Shown here piece by piece: positions 28,616 through 37,107 of a stretch of 64,000 nucleotides of DNA. Where the stretch lies: NCBI RefSeq assembly GCF_030580855.1, contig NZ_JAUQOP010000020.1:1-64000 (forward strand), in the 5' to 3' direction. Each line of letters begins with the position of its first letter. The first letter of the stretch is position 1. Position numbers and translations under genes: made by a program. Under the pieces are notes generated by a model. It was not told where the DNA came from, ran no database searches, and saw only the letters and a program-made list of their open reading frames with translations. The DNA comes from Pseudomonas citrullilanati. Its GTDB lineage: Bacteria > Pseudomonadota > Gammaproteobacteria > Pseudomonadales > Pseudomonadaceae.

Positions 28616-28654
28616 ATAAAAAAAGCCCCGGCTCTTTCGAGTCGAGGCTTTTTT
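28616..28654 (-). terminator. Intrinsic terminator after xenB
   Basis: The stem AAAAAAGCCCCGGCTC with GAGTCGAGGCTTTTTT has a short loop (TTTC) and flanking A and T tracts, so it may also act on the opposite strand. It lies about 20 bases after the xenB stop codon. Confidence 0.9.
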
Positions 28655-28673
28655 AATTGCGTACTTGTCGGAC

Positions 28674-29723
28674 TTACATCACCGGATAATCAATGTAGCC
28701 CACCGGTCCTTTGCCATAGAACGTTTCCGGATGCGGCTCGTTCAACGGCGCGTCGGCTTTCAAGCGGGCCGGCAGGTCCGGGTTGGCAATGAACGGAACC
28801 CCGAAGGCGACCGCATCGGCCTTGCCTTCGGCCAGCCAGGCGTTGGCGCTGTCCTTGGTGAAGCGTTCGTTGGCGATGTACGGGCCGCCGAAGGCTTGCT
28901 TGAGTTGTGGGCCGATGCTGTCGTCGCCTTCTTTCTCGCGCGAGCAGATAAAGGCGATGCCGCGCTTGCCCAGTTCGCGAGCGACGTAGCTGAAGGTTTC
29001 CAGGCGGTTCTCGTCGCCCATGTCATGGGAATCGGCGCGAGGTGCCAGGTGCACGCCCACGCGGCCGGCGCCCCAGACTTCGATGGCCGCGTCGGTGACT
29101 TCCAGCAGCAGGCGGGCACGGTTTTCCAGGGAGCCGCCGTATTGGTCGGTGCGCTGGTTGGTGCTGCTTTGCAGGAACTGATCGAGCAGGTAGCCGTTGG
29201 CACCGTGGATTTCCACGCCGTCGAAACCGGCGGCCTTGGCGTTCTCGGCACCCACGCGGTAGGCGTCGACGATGTCGGCGATCTCGGCGGTTTCCAGGGC
29301 GCGCGGCGTCGGGTAGTCAGCCAGTGGACGCACCAGGCTCACATGGCCCTTGGGCTGGATGGCGCTGGGGGCCACCGGGGTTTCGCCGTTCAGGTACGAC
29401 GGGTGGGAGATCCGGCCGACGTGCCACAGTTGCAGGAAGATCTTGCCGCCGGCGCCGTGGATGGCCTTGGTCACGTTGGCCCAGCCGCGTACCTGGTCGT
29501 TGGACCAGATGCCGGGAGTGTCCGGGTAGCCCACGCCCATCGGCGTGACGGAGGTCGCTTCGCTGAGGATCAGGCCGGCGGAGGCCCGTTGCACGTAGTA
29601 CTCGGCCATCAGTGCGTTGGGCACGCGGCCCGCGTCGGCACGGCAGCGGGTGAGCGGGGCCATGATGATGCGGTTCTTCAGCTCGATGTCGCCGAGTTTG
29701 ATGGGGTCGAAAAGAGTCGCCAT
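28674..29723 (-). CDS. xenB: Old Yellow Enzyme-family xenobiotic reductase XenB
   Basis: This 349-residue FMN-dependent NAD(P)H oxidoreductase has the same length as XenB of P. fluorescens I-C, which reduces nitroglycerin, nitroaromatics and activated alkenes such as N-ethylmaleimide. Motifs include MAPLTRCRAD at the FMN site, DGVEIHGANGYLLDQFLQ (about 178-195) and NRTDQYGGS-type TDQYGGSLENRARL. It is the last gene of an arsR-MFS-xenB operon (32-base gap). The context suggests detoxification of electrophiles. Confidence 0.93.
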   Translation of the reverse strand: MATLFDPIKLGDIELKNRIIMAPLTRCRADAGRVPNALMAEYYVQRASAGLILSEATSVTPMGVGYPDTPGIWSNDQVRGWANVTKAIHGAGGKIFLQLWHVGRISHPSYLNGETPVAPSAIQPKGHVSLVRPLADYPTPRALETAEIADIVDAYRVGAENAKAAGFDGVEIHGANGYLLDQFLQSSTNQRTDQYGGSLENRARLLLEVTDAAIEVWGAGRVGVHLAPRADSHDMGDENRLETFSYVARELGKRGIAFICSREKEGDDSIGPQLKQAFGGPYIANERFTKDSANAWLAEGKADAVAFGVPFIANPDLPARLKADAPLNEPHPETFYGKGPVGYIDYPVM

Positions 29724-29755
29724 GAATTACAACCTCGAAAGTGGAAGGGTAGAAG

Positions 29756-30922
29756 TCAACGAGTTGCCGGTGCCAGGTCGGGGTTGGCGCCCTGGCGGAA
29801 AGTGATCAGCGTGACCAGCAGCGTCAGCACCGCCAGCGCGCCGGCGGCCAGGGGCACGGCGCTCAGGCCCAGGCCGTGGGCGATGACGCTGCCGCCGACC
29901 CAGGCGCCCAGGGCGTTGCCGATGTTGAAGGCGCCGATGTTCAGGGTGGAGACCAGGTTCGGCGCGGCCTTGCCGAAGGTCACCACATTGACTTGCAGGG
30001 CAGGCACGGCGGCGAAGCAGGCGGTGGCCCAGAGGAACAGCGTGATCTCGGTGGGGATCAGCGCCACGCTGGTCCAGCTCAGTACCGTCGACACCACGGC
30101 CATGGTGATGAAGACGCCCATCAGCGTGTTCGCCAGGCTCTTGTCCGCCAATTTGCCGCCGATGATGTTGCCCAGGGTCAGGCCGAGGCCGATCAGCACC
30201 AGCGTCCAGGTCACGCCACGGGGCGATACGCCGGTGACCTCGCCGAGCAGCGGGGCGACGTAGGTGAACAGGGTGAACACCGAGGCGGAGAACAGCGCGG
30301 TCATGCTCAGGGACAGCCACAGGCCCGCCCCCTTGAGGGCGACCAGCTCCGAGCGCATGTCGAGTTTTTCTTCATCACGCTTGGCCGGCAGGAAGCGGAT
30401 CAGGCCGATCAGGGCCACCACGCCAATGGCGGTCACTGCCCAGAAGGTCGAGCGCCAGCCGGCTTCCTGGCCCAGCGCCGTGCCCAATGGCACGCCCAGC
30501 ACGTTGGCCAGGGTCAGGCCAGTGAACATCAGGGCCACGGCCGAGGCGCGCTTGTTGGGCGCCACCAGGCCGGCGGCCACCACCGAACCGATGCCGAAGA
30601 ACGCGCCGTGGCACAGGGCGGTGACGACCCGGGCGAACATCAGCACGTTGTAGTCGCTGGCGATGGCGCAGAGCAGGTTGCCGATGATGAAGATGCCCAT
30701 CAGTGCCACCAGGGCGGCCTTGCGCGGCAACCGGGCGGTGGCCAGGGCCATGAACGGCGCACCGATGGCCACGCCCAGGGCATAGCCGGTCACCAGCCAG
30801 CCGGCGCCGGGGATCGAGACACCCAGGTCGGCCGCCACATCGGGCAGCAGGCCCATGATGACGAACTCGGTGGTGCCGATGGCAAAGGCACTCAGGGCGA
30901 GGATGAGGAGTGAAAGGGGCAT
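29756..30922 (-). CDS. DHA1-family MFS exporter
   Basis: This 388-residue, 12-helix drug:H+ antiporter resembles E. coli AraJ/YdhP-type permeases. It starts MPLSLLILALSAFAIGTTEF with the typical GTTEFVIMGLLP motif in helix 1 and has a weak loop 2-3 motif (ATARLPRKAALV). It lies 18 bases after the ArsR-type regulator and 32 before xenB, so the three are probably co-transcribed. The substrate is unknown; an adduct or xenobiotic linked to XenB is a reasonable guess. Confidence 0.88.
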   Translation of the reverse strand: MPLSLLILALSAFAIGTTEFVIMGLLPDVAADLGVSIPGAGWLVTGYALGVAIGAPFMALATARLPRKAALVALMGIFIIGNLLCAIASDYNVLMFARVVTALCHGAFFGIGSVVAAGLVAPNKRASAVALMFTGLTLANVLGVPLGTALGQEAGWRSTFWAVTAIGVVALIGLIRFLPAKRDEEKLDMRSELVALKGAGLWLSLSMTALFSASVFTLFTYVAPLLGEVTGVSPRGVTWTLVLIGLGLTLGNIIGGKLADKSLANTLMGVFITMAVVSTVLSWTSVALIPTEITLFLWATACFAAVPALQVNVVTFGKAAPNLVSTLNIGAFNIGNALGAWVGGSVIAHGLGLSAVPLAAGALAVLTLLVTLITFRQGANPDLAPATR

Positions 30923-30940
30923 GTCGGGGTCCTTGTCAGG

Positions 30941-31243
30941 TCAGAGCTCTTGGCTCATTTGCTTGAGGAACTGCTGGATCACTTCCTCGTTGCGCTTGAA
31001 GAAATGCCATTGACCGACCTTCTGGCTGGTGATCAGCCCCGCCCGTTGCAACACCGCCAGGTGCGCCGACACCGTGGACTGCGACAGGCCGCAGCGCTGG
31101 TCGATCTGGCCGGCGCAGATACCGAATTCGTGGTTGTGCAATTGTTCGGGGAACTGGACCTTGGGGTCTTTCAGCCAGTTGAGGATGTCTCGCCGTACTG
31201 GGTGCGCCAGGGCTTTTATTATGTCGTCGAGGTCAAGGTTCAT
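30941..31243 (-). CDS. ArsR-family regulator with two cysteines
   Basis: This is a 100-residue winged-helix regulator. ATG 31243 (MNLDLDDIIKALAH) is preferred over an in-frame start eight codons upstream. The recognition helix is in GLSQSTVSAHLAVLQ (about 52-66). The known metal-site motifs of ArsR/SmtB (CxC in helix 3, or a C-terminal His/Asp set) are absent. Cys43 and Cys51 lie either side of the helix before the HTH and could act as a thiol switch (inference). It heads the arsR-MFS-xenB operon and is divergent from acpH. Confidence 0.88.
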   Translation of the reverse strand: MNLDLDDIIKALAHPVRRDILNWLKDPKVQFPEQLHNHEFGICAGQIDQRCGLSQSTVSAHLAVLQRAGLITSQKVGQWHFFKRNEEVIQQFLKQMSQEL

Positions 31244-31276
31244 GAGGGCAGTTCGTAATGGGCTCAAGTGGTAAAA

Positions 31277-31380
31277 CGCTATATCGCGATGAGGCGAACC
31301 TTAAATCGTTACTTCGCGATATACCAATATGGATTTGATCTGAGCACCGAACGAATCGCTATATCGGGTTATAACGATAT
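31277..31380. promoter_or_regulatory. Three ATATCG-type motifs between arsR and acpH
   Basis: Similar sequences occur at 31277-31290 (CGCTATATCGCGAT), 31307-31322 (CGTTACTTCGCGATAT) and 31357-31380 (CGCTATATCGGG followed by TTATAACGATAT). Each has ATATCG or CGATAT half-sites. They are good candidates for operators of the ArsR-type regulator. Confidence 0.65.
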
Positions 31381-31407
31381 GGGGACGAGGGTGCTAAGCT
31401 GCCAGCC

Positions 31408-31992
31408 ATGAACTATCTCGCCCATCTGCACCTCGGCGGCCCGGACCGCGAACAACTGCTCGGCAGTCTCTACGGCGACTTCGTCAAGGGGCCGTTGCAG
31501 GGGCAGTACGCGCCGCAGATCGAAGCGGCCATCGCCCTGCACCGGCGCATCGACATGTACACCGATCGCCATCCGTTGGTGGAGGGCGCCCTGTCGCGTT
31601 TTTCCACGGTGCGCCGGCGCTACGCCGGGATCGTGCTCGATGTGTTCTTCGACCATTGCCTGGCCCGGGACTGGGCGGAGTACGGCGAAGGGCCGCTGGT
31701 GGATTTCACCGCCCGGGTGTACCAGGTGCTCAGTACCGAGCCACAACTACCGGGACGCCTGGCGCAGATCGCGCCGTACATGGCGGCCGATGACTGGCTG
31801 GGTTCCTACCGGTCCTTTGAGGTGCTGGGGCAGGTCCTGCGCGGGATTTCCCGACGCCTGTCCCGGCCGGAGGAACTGGCGGGGGCGATGGACGAGTTGG
31901 TCAGGCTGTACGAGCCGTTGAGCGAGGATTTCCGCTTGTTCTATCCGCAGCTTCAGGATTTTGCGTTGAGCCAAGCCACACCACGAAACTAA
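31408..31992 (+). CDS. acpH: Acyl carrier protein phosphodiesterase AcpH
   Basis: This 194-residue HD-like hydrolase removes the phosphopantetheine arm from holo-ACP. It starts MNYLAHLHLGG, the conserved AcpH N-terminus, with LLGSLYGDFVKGP and AIALHRRIDMYTDRHP following; the DHC in VFFDHCLARDW continues the metal-binding set. The length is normal for the family. It is divergent from the arsR operon and followed by a REP pair. Confidence 0.93.
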   Translation: MNYLAHLHLGGPDREQLLGSLYGDFVKGPLQGQYAPQIEAAIALHRRIDMYTDRHPLVEGALSRFSTVRRRYAGIVLDVFFDHCLARDWAEYGEGPLVDFTARVYQVLSTEPQLPGRLAQIAPYMAADDWLGSYRSFEVLGQVLRGISRRLSRPEELAGAMDELVRLYEPLSEDFRLFYPQLQDFALSQATPRN

Positions 31993-31993
31993 G

Positions 31994-32084
31994 TGTGGGA
32001 GCGGGCTTGCTCGCGAAAGCGTTGGGTCAGTCAACATCCCTGCTGAATGTTGAGCCGCCTTCGCGAGCAAGCCCGCTCCCACAG
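31994..32084. repeat. Inverted REP pair after acpH
   Basis: TGTGGGAGCGGGCTTGCTCG and its inverse CGAGCAAGCCCGCTCCCACA are separated by about 47 bases, between convergent acpH and olsA. Confidence 0.9.
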
Positions 32085-32106
32085 CGGTGTCTACAGTGGG
32101 GCCTGC

Positions 32107-32901
32107 TCAGGCCGCAATCGCCGCAGGCCGCACCGGCGCTTGCTGTTTCTCGGGGAGCGTGCCGAACAGTGCCTTGTGCACCGCCTGCTGGGCCTGGAAT
32201 GCCAGGGCCGCGCGCTCCTGGCCCTGGCAGGCGATGGGTTGCAGCAGATGGATGTGCACCTCGCCCCGATCATTGGCGAACAACCGCATCAGATGCGACA
32301 ACAGGTCGTCGTCGCCAATGAACGGTGCCAGCGAATCAGGTTCGCCATTGCGCAGGTAACGGATCGCCACCGGCTGCAACGCCACGTCCGCATCGATGGC
32401 CGCCGACAGCAGGCGACCATGGAAGGTGCGCAACGAACGGCCATCGGTGGTGGTCCCTTCCGGGAACATCAGCAGCGGGTGGTGCTGCTCCAAGTGGCGG
32501 CTCATCTGCTTGCGGATCAACTGGCTGTCGCCCGAGCCGCGACGGATGAACAGGCTACCGGCCTTGGCCGCCAGCCAGCCGGCCACCGGCCAGGTGCGCA
32601 CTTCGGCCTTGGACAGGAACGACAGCGGCGTGAGCATGCCCAGCAGCGGGATGTCGGTCCAGGACACGTGGTTGCTGACCCACAGCATCGGCCGTTGCGG
32701 CAACTGGCCGTGGACGGTGACGCGAAACGGCAGGGCGTGACTCAGCCGGGCCATGAAAAAACGCGACCAGCGCTGGCGTCGCACCATGGAGTTGGCGATC
32801 CCCAGGCGTTCGAACAGGCCGAAGATGCTGGCCATGCCCAGGCCCAGCGTCACCACCAGCAACACTCGCGCGATTCGCGCGTACACGCGCAACCGACTCA
32901 T
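32107..32901 (-). CDS. olsA: Lyso-ornithine lipid acyltransferase OlsA (PlsC family)
   Basis: This 264-residue acyltransferase has an N-terminal membrane segment (about 8-28), the NHVSWTD (HX4D) motif at about 75-82 and FPEGTTTDG at about 143-151. OlsA O-acylates lyso-ornithine lipid to form ornithine lipid, a phosphorus-free membrane lipid (established knowledge). Its start overlaps the olsB stop codon by one base (TGATG), so translation is coupled. General lysophosphatidate acyltransferase activity is an alternative, but the olsB context favours OlsA. Confidence 0.9.
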   Translation of the reverse strand: MSRLRVYARIARVLLVVTLGLGMASIFGLFERLGIANSMVRRQRWSRFFMARLSHALPFRVTVHGQLPQRPMLWVSNHVSWTDIPLLGMLTPLSFLSKAEVRTWPVAGWLAAKAGSLFIRRGSGDSQLIRKQMSRHLEQHHPLLMFPEGTTTDGRSLRTFHGRLLSAAIDADVALQPVAIRYLRNGEPDSLAPFIGDDDLLSHLMRLFANDRGEVHIHLLQPIACQGQERAALAFQAQQAVHKALFGTLPEKQQAPVRPAAIAA

Positions 32902-33656
32902 CACACGGCTGCCTTGAAGTGACGAGCGTAGCGCGGGCAGAGTTCGTCGCGCTTGAGCAGGATGAACACGTCGGCCACTTGGAAGTCCTCGTCCCAGCAG
33001 GGCTCGCCGCAGATTTTCGCCCCCAGGCGCATGTAGGCCTTGAGCAGGGGAGGCATCTCGGCGATGACATTGGAAGGCACGTCGAGGGCCGGCAGCGGTT
33101 TTTTCGGCACGGCTTGCAGGTGTTCGGTGCACAGGTAGCGTTCGCGCAGGCGTTGCATGATCGCCTGGGCCTGGATGCCGCCGTCCTGCATCGGAATGCT
33201 CGCGCACCCCATCAGGTAGCTGTAGCCGCCCTCGTTCAGGACTTCGGCCAGTTCGCCCCAGAGCACCGCGATGGTGCCGCCGTTGCGGTAGGCCGGGTCG
33301 ACGCAGGTGCGGCCGATCTCCAGGATTGGGCCCTGGAGATGGACCAGGCCATTGAGGCTGAATTCTTCTTCGCTGTAGAACCGGCCCAGGCTGCTGGCGG
33401 CCTGGTGGTCGAGCAGGCGGGTGGTCGCCACGAGGCGGCCGGTGTTCAGGTCGCGTACGCCGATGTGGGCGCAGTGAACATCATAGTCGTCCATGTCCAG
33501 ACCCAGTTCCGCGCCTTTGAGCTTGGCGTTGAATTCGCCGCTGAAGACGTTGAAGCGCAGGGCCTGGGCTTCTTGCAAGGCCTGGGCGCCGATCAGGCGT
33601 TCGGCTTGCAGGCGGCGTTCATTGCCGGTGTCGCTGATGCGGGCGATCTGGGTCAT
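32901..33656 (-). CDS. olsB: L-ornithine N-alpha-acyltransferase OlsB
   Basis: This 251-residue GNAT-fold enzyme N-acylates ornithine with a 3-hydroxyacyl chain from ACP, the first step of ornithine lipid formation. Motifs include [29 protein letters not shown] and [15 protein letters not shown] (acyl-carrier binding). The length is typical. It is first in the olsBA operon, as in P. aeruginosa. Confidence 0.92.
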   Translation of the reverse strand: MTQIARISDTGNERRLQAERLIGAQALQEAQALRFNVFSGEFNAKLKGAELGLDMDDYDVHCAHIGVRDLNTGRLVATTRLLDHQAASSLGRFYSEEEFSLNGLVHLQGPILEIGRTCVDPAYRNGGTIAVLWGELAEVLNEGGYSYLMGCASIPMQDGGIQAQAIMQRLRERYLCTEHLQAVPKKPLPALDVPSNVIAEMPPLLKAYMRLGAKICGEPCWDEDFQVADVFILLKRDELCPRYARHFKAAV

Positions 33657-33812
33657 AGCGAATCTCCGTGCGGGCTGTGCACCCGTCTTTGGGTTGCAGC
33701 CAATCGACTTTCTTTATGCAGCCATGTTGTGCAAAGTCAGGCTATGTAGCCCCGGTGTCATCGCCATGAAGCTTTGGTGATGCTTATATGACAGCCCTCG
33801 AGGAGCCGCTCC

Positions 33813-34697
33813 ATGCCCTGGACCACCCTGATCGAACGCGGTGAACGCCTGCCTGCCCATCCGGACCTGGCCGAGGGCTATGCGACCTTGCTGCAACGGT
33901 TGGGGCCGGTGACGCCGTTCGACCTGGCGGTGGCCGGCGCCCGCTTGATGGCGACGCCCGGGCTGGCATTCCTGGTGGGCTACCAGGCGGCGTTGCGCGT
34001 GCTCTGGCCCAGTGCGCCCCAGAGCCTGGGCGCGTTGTGTGCCACCGAGCAGCGCAGCCTGCGCCCGGCGGACATGCAAACCCGCCTCGACGATTTGCGC
34101 CTGAGCGGGCGCAAGGATTTCGTCACCGCCGGCGACGCCGCCGAGTGGCTGCTGATTGCCGCTCGCTGCGAACCGCCGGGGCAAGCGCCGCGGTTGAGCC
34201 TGGCGGTGGTCTACCCGGGCGAACCCGGCGTGATCCTGGAGACACTCCCGGCCATCGCGTTGATGCCCGACATCAGCCACGGCCGCGTAAAGCTCGACGG
34301 CGCGCTGTGCGAATTGCTCGCTGGCGAAGGCTGGGAGGCCTATGTCAAACCGTTTCGCACCCTGGAAGACCTCTATGTGCTCAGCGCCATGACCGCCTGG
34401 TTGTATGGCGTCGGGCAGGAGTGCGCCTGGCCCCAGGCGTTGCAACTGCGCCTGCTGGCGCTGCTTGCCGGCTGCGCAGAGGTGAGTCGACATAACCCTT
34501 CCAGCGCGGCCGGGCACGTGCTGCTGGGCGGGTTGTTCGCTCAGTTCCAGGGGCTCGATGGCGAAGTCAACGCAGCCCTGGCCGTTGGGCCTGTTACGTG
34601 GCGTGAGATGTGGACGCGGGATAAAGGCGTGATGGAGATGGCGGCGGGCGCGCGGGCCAAGCGGTTGGCCAAGGCGCTTGAGTCTTCATTGGGTTGA
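33813..34697 (+). CDS. Acyl-CoA dehydrogenase-like protein, unknown substrate
   Basis: This 294-residue cytoplasmic protein resembles the small pseudomonad proteins often annotated as acyl-CoA dehydrogenase family. It has a middle region with beta strands (LSLAVVYPGEPGVILETLP, ISHGRVKLDGALCELL) and a helical C-terminus (about 190-290), the ACAD order with a shortened N-terminal helical domain. At 294 residues it is shorter than true acyl-CoA dehydrogenases (about 380). The catalytic glutamate cannot be assigned. It could be a divergent or inactive member. It stands alone, divergent from olsBA. Confidence 0.65.
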   Translation: MPWTTLIERGERLPAHPDLAEGYATLLQRLGPVTPFDLAVAGARLMATPGLAFLVGYQAALRVLWPSAPQSLGALCATEQRSLRPADMQTRLDDLRLSGRKDFVTAGDAAEWLLIAARCEPPGQAPRLSLAVVYPGEPGVILETLPAIALMPDISHGRVKLDGALCELLAGEGWEAYVKPFRTLEDLYVLSAMTAWLYGVGQECAWPQALQLRLLALLAGCAEVSRHNPSSAAGHVLLGGLFAQFQGLDGEVNAALAVGPVTWREMWTRDKGVMEMAAGARAKRLAKALESSLG

Positions 34698-34703
34698 TGG
34701 GCC

Positions 34704-34791
34704 TCATCGCGGGCAAGCCTTGCTCCCACAGGTCTACAACAGACTGTCATTTAGTATTGAACCTGTGGGAGCAAGGCTTGCCCGCGATGGC
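34704..34791. repeat. Inverted REP pair
   Basis: ATCGCGGGCAAGCCTTGCTC and its inverse GAGCAAGGCTTGCCCGCGAT flank about 35 bases. It lies between the acyl-CoA dehydrogenase-like gene and the serine hydrolase gene. Confidence 0.88.
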
Positions 34792-34870
34792 GTCGGTACT
34801 GTCGACACAAGTACTGAACTGTCATCAAATTTGAATAGGCTCTGAAGGTTCAATCCTGCGAGCCCAAAGC

Positions 34871-35965
34871 ATGTCCAGAGGCTGGTTCCTGATCCCGCTG
34901 CTGTTGCTTAACCTGAGCGCCCACGCCGAAGACTGGCCCAGCGAGCAATGGCCAACTGGCCCGACCCCGAGCGGGCCGGCCCTCGAAGCCTTGGAGCAAT
35001 ACGCCTTCCCGCCCCGGGACGATGCGCGCCGCGAGGGCATCCGCACCGACGCGCTGGTGGTGATCCAGGACGGCCGACTGGTCTACGAACGCTACGCCGG
35101 GCCGAACAGCGCCGACACCCCGCACCTGACCTGGTCCATCAGCAAAAGCCTGATGGCGACGGTGTTCGGCGTAGCCTACGGGGAGCGGCTGTTCGATCTG
35201 CAGGATCCGGCCGCGCGGTATGTCCCGGCCCTGGACAAGCAGCCGCAGATGACCCTGGCGGACCTGTTCCACTGGGCGTCCGGCCTGGACTGGCAGGAGG
35301 ACTACGAATACGCGCCACTCAATTCGTCGGTGGTGGCGATGCTCTACACCCGCGGGCGCCAGGACATGGCGACGTTCACCGCAGCGCATGCCAGCTACAG
35401 CCCGCCGGGGCAGGCGTTCCGTTATTCCAGCGGCGACAGCAACCTGCTGGCGGCGGCGCTTAGGACCATCGTCGGGCCGCAGCGTTATGGCGACTACCCC
35501 TGGACGGCCCTGTTCGAGCCGCTGGGCATTCGCCACGCCACTTGGGAAAGCGATGCCAGCGGCACGTTTGTCGGTTCGTCCTACGCCTATCTCACGGCAA
35601 GGGACCTGGCCCGCGTGGGGCTGTTGATGCAGCGCGACGGGCGCTGGGGCGAGCGGCAATGGGTCCCCAAGACGTGGGTCGCCTTCAACCGCGAGCCGTT
35701 TGCCGGCTTCCAGGCGGGCCAGGACGAAGCGGTTCCCGGAGGGCATTGGTGGCTCAATCGCGCCGCCGACCCGGCCATCCATCCCTGGCCCGACGCGCCG
35801 CCAGACACGTTCGCCGCCCTGGGCCATTGGGGCCAGGCGTTGTACATCATCCCCAGCGCGAAGCTGGTGATCGTGCGCTACGGTGACGACCGCGACGGTC
35901 GTTATCGCCACAACGAACTGCTCAAGCGCGCCCTGGCGGCGTTCGCCGCAACGGTGCAGCCATGA
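34871..35965 (+). CDS. Exported serine hydrolase, class C beta-lactamase fold
   Basis: This 364-residue protein has a signal peptide (cleavage about AHAED, residue 19). The catalytic SxxK motif is in TWSISKSLMA (Ser about 90, Lys about 93), a Tyr motif occurs in FRYSSGDSNLLAAAL (YSS, about 178), and a C-terminal HWGQALYI (about 315) takes the HTG/KTG position. This is the pattern of EstB-like esterases and DD-peptidase relatives; real AmpC activity is not implied. It overlaps the next gene by 4 bases (ATGA). Confidence 0.85.
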   Translation: MSRGWFLIPLLLLNLSAHAEDWPSEQWPTGPTPSGPALEALEQYAFPPRDDARREGIRTDALVVIQDGRLVYERYAGPNSADTPHLTWSISKSLMATVFGVAYGERLFDLQDPAARYVPALDKQPQMTLADLFHWASGLDWQEDYEYAPLNSSVVAMLYTRGRQDMATFTAAHASYSPPGQAFRYSSGDSNLLAAALRTIVGPQRYGDYPWTALFEPLGIRHATWESDASGTFVGSSYAYLTARDLARVGLLMQRDGRWGERQWVPKTWVAFNREPFAGFQAGQDEAVPGGHWWLNRAADPAIHPWPDAPPDTFAALGHWGQALYIIPSAKLVIVRYGDDRDGRYRHNELLKRALAAFAATVQP

Positions 35966-36273
35966 AGCGTCGCTGGCTGTTGATCCTGTTGGCGGCGCTG
36001 TTCGTCGCCCTGGCCGGCTGGATCTGGCGCGAGCGCACGGCGCTGCGGGCCTTTCCGGACATCATCAGCGCCTACACCGCCAAGGAATACTGCTCGTGCC
36101 GCTACGTGATGCAACAGCCGGCCGACTATTGCCGTGGCTACGTGAAACAGTCGGTGCCCATCAGCGCGTTCCTCGAAACCCCGGAGGCCAAGCGCATCAC
36201 CGTCAGCGGCCTGGGCCGTAGCCACAGCGCGCGGTGGCTTGGGCCGCGGCAGGGGTGTCGGTTGGAGCCGTAG
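35962..36273 (+). CDS. Small membrane-anchored cysteine-rich protein
   Basis: This 103-residue protein begins with one strong transmembrane helix (about 5-22: WLLILLAALFVALAGW). A periplasmic part with four cysteines follows (YCSCRYV, YCRGYV, QGCRLE), probably two disulfides. Its ATG overlaps the serine hydrolase stop, so the two are translated together and may form a functional pair (inference). No known family is recognised. Confidence 0.72.
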   Translation: MKRRWLLILLAALFVALAGWIWRERTALRAFPDIISAYTAKEYCSCRYVMQQPADYCRGYVKQSVPISAFLETPEAKRITVSGLGRSHSARWLGPRQGCRLEP

Positions 36274-36292
36274 TCTTGGAACGACGCAGGTC

Positions 36293-36419
36293 TTGTGGCG
36301 AGGGGATTTATCCCCGTTGGGTTGCGAAGTGACCCCTGTGTCCGACGTGTCATTGCGGTGGTTGATAGGCTTTTGGGGGTTGCTATGCAACCCAGCGGGG
36401 ATAAATCCCCTCGCCACAG
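36293..36419. repeat. Inverted-repeat element, family 2, copy 2
   Basis: Same ends as the copy at 15219-15361: TTGTGGCGAGGGGATTTATC and the inverse GATAAATCCCCTCGCCACA. The inner sequence differs, so only the ends and the inner hairpins (GGGTTGC..GCAACCC) are conserved. Confidence 0.88.
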
Positions 36420-36515
36420 GAAACTGTATGCCGGGCGGTTGTTGAAACAGACTGTTTGCAAGCGCCCTCGGCCCGGTTAAGGTTCGCCACAGGTTTCCCT
36501 GTCTGCCGAGTGTGT

Positions 36516-37106
36516 ATGTTCAAGCGGTCTCTTTCCCACGCCATCGCGACCTTGCTGCTGGCCTGCGCCGCGCTGCCAGCCCAGGCCAACTGGTACCTGG
36601 ACGGCGAGTCGTCGCGACTGTCATTTATCAGCAGCAAGAACGGCAATGTTTCCGAGGTCCAGCGTTTCCTGGTGCTGCATGGTCAAGTCCAGCCCGACGG
36701 GTTGGCCCGCCTGGAGGTGGAGCTGGACTCCATCAACAGCGGCGTTCCCCTGCGGGACGAACGCATGCGCGCCGAACTGTTCGAGATCAAGCAATTCGCC
36801 GAAGCAACCGCCACCGCGCAGATCGACCTGGCGCCGATCCAGGACCTGGCCAACGGCGCGCAGTTGGAATTGCGCCTGCCGCTGACGGTGGGCCTGCATG
36901 GCAAACAGCATGAATACAACGTCGAGTTGCTGGCAACGCGCCTGGATGAGCGACGCTTCCAGGTGGTGACCCTGGAGCCGGTTGTGCTCGATGCGGCGGA
37001 TTTCGGGTTGGCGCCGGGCCTGGAAAAATTGCGCAACCTCGCCGGTCTGTCGGCCATCAGCCTCTCGGTGCCGGTGAATGCGGTGCTGATCTTTACGGCG
37101 CGCTGA
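36516..37106 (+). CDS. YceI-family periplasmic protein
   Basis: This 196-residue protein has a signal peptide (cleavage about AQAN, residue 23). The YceI lipocalin-like barrel starts WYLDGESSRLSFISSKNG and includes LDSINSGVPLRDERMR. YceI proteins bind polyisoprenoid or amide lipids (family knowledge). ATG 36516 (MFKRSLSHAI) gives a proper signal peptide; an in-frame ATG at 36456 would add 20 residues before it. The next gene starts one base after the stop. Confidence 0.88.
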   Translation: MFKRSLSHAIATLLLACAALPAQANWYLDGESSRLSFISSKNGNVSEVQRFLVLHGQVQPDGLARLEVELDSINSGVPLRDERMRAELFEIKQFAEATATAQIDLAPIQDLANGAQLELRLPLTVGLHGKQHEYNVELLATRLDERRFQVVTLEPVVLDAADFGLAPGLEKLRNLAGLSAISLSVPVNAVLIFTAR

Positions 37107-37107
37107 C

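Noticed and set aside
34871..35965. Annotation of the serine hydrolase as AmpC beta-lactamase
   Set aside because: Only the SxxK and YSS-type motifs are present; the KTG box is replaced and the pairing with a small membrane protein is not seen for AmpC. No resistance claim is justified.
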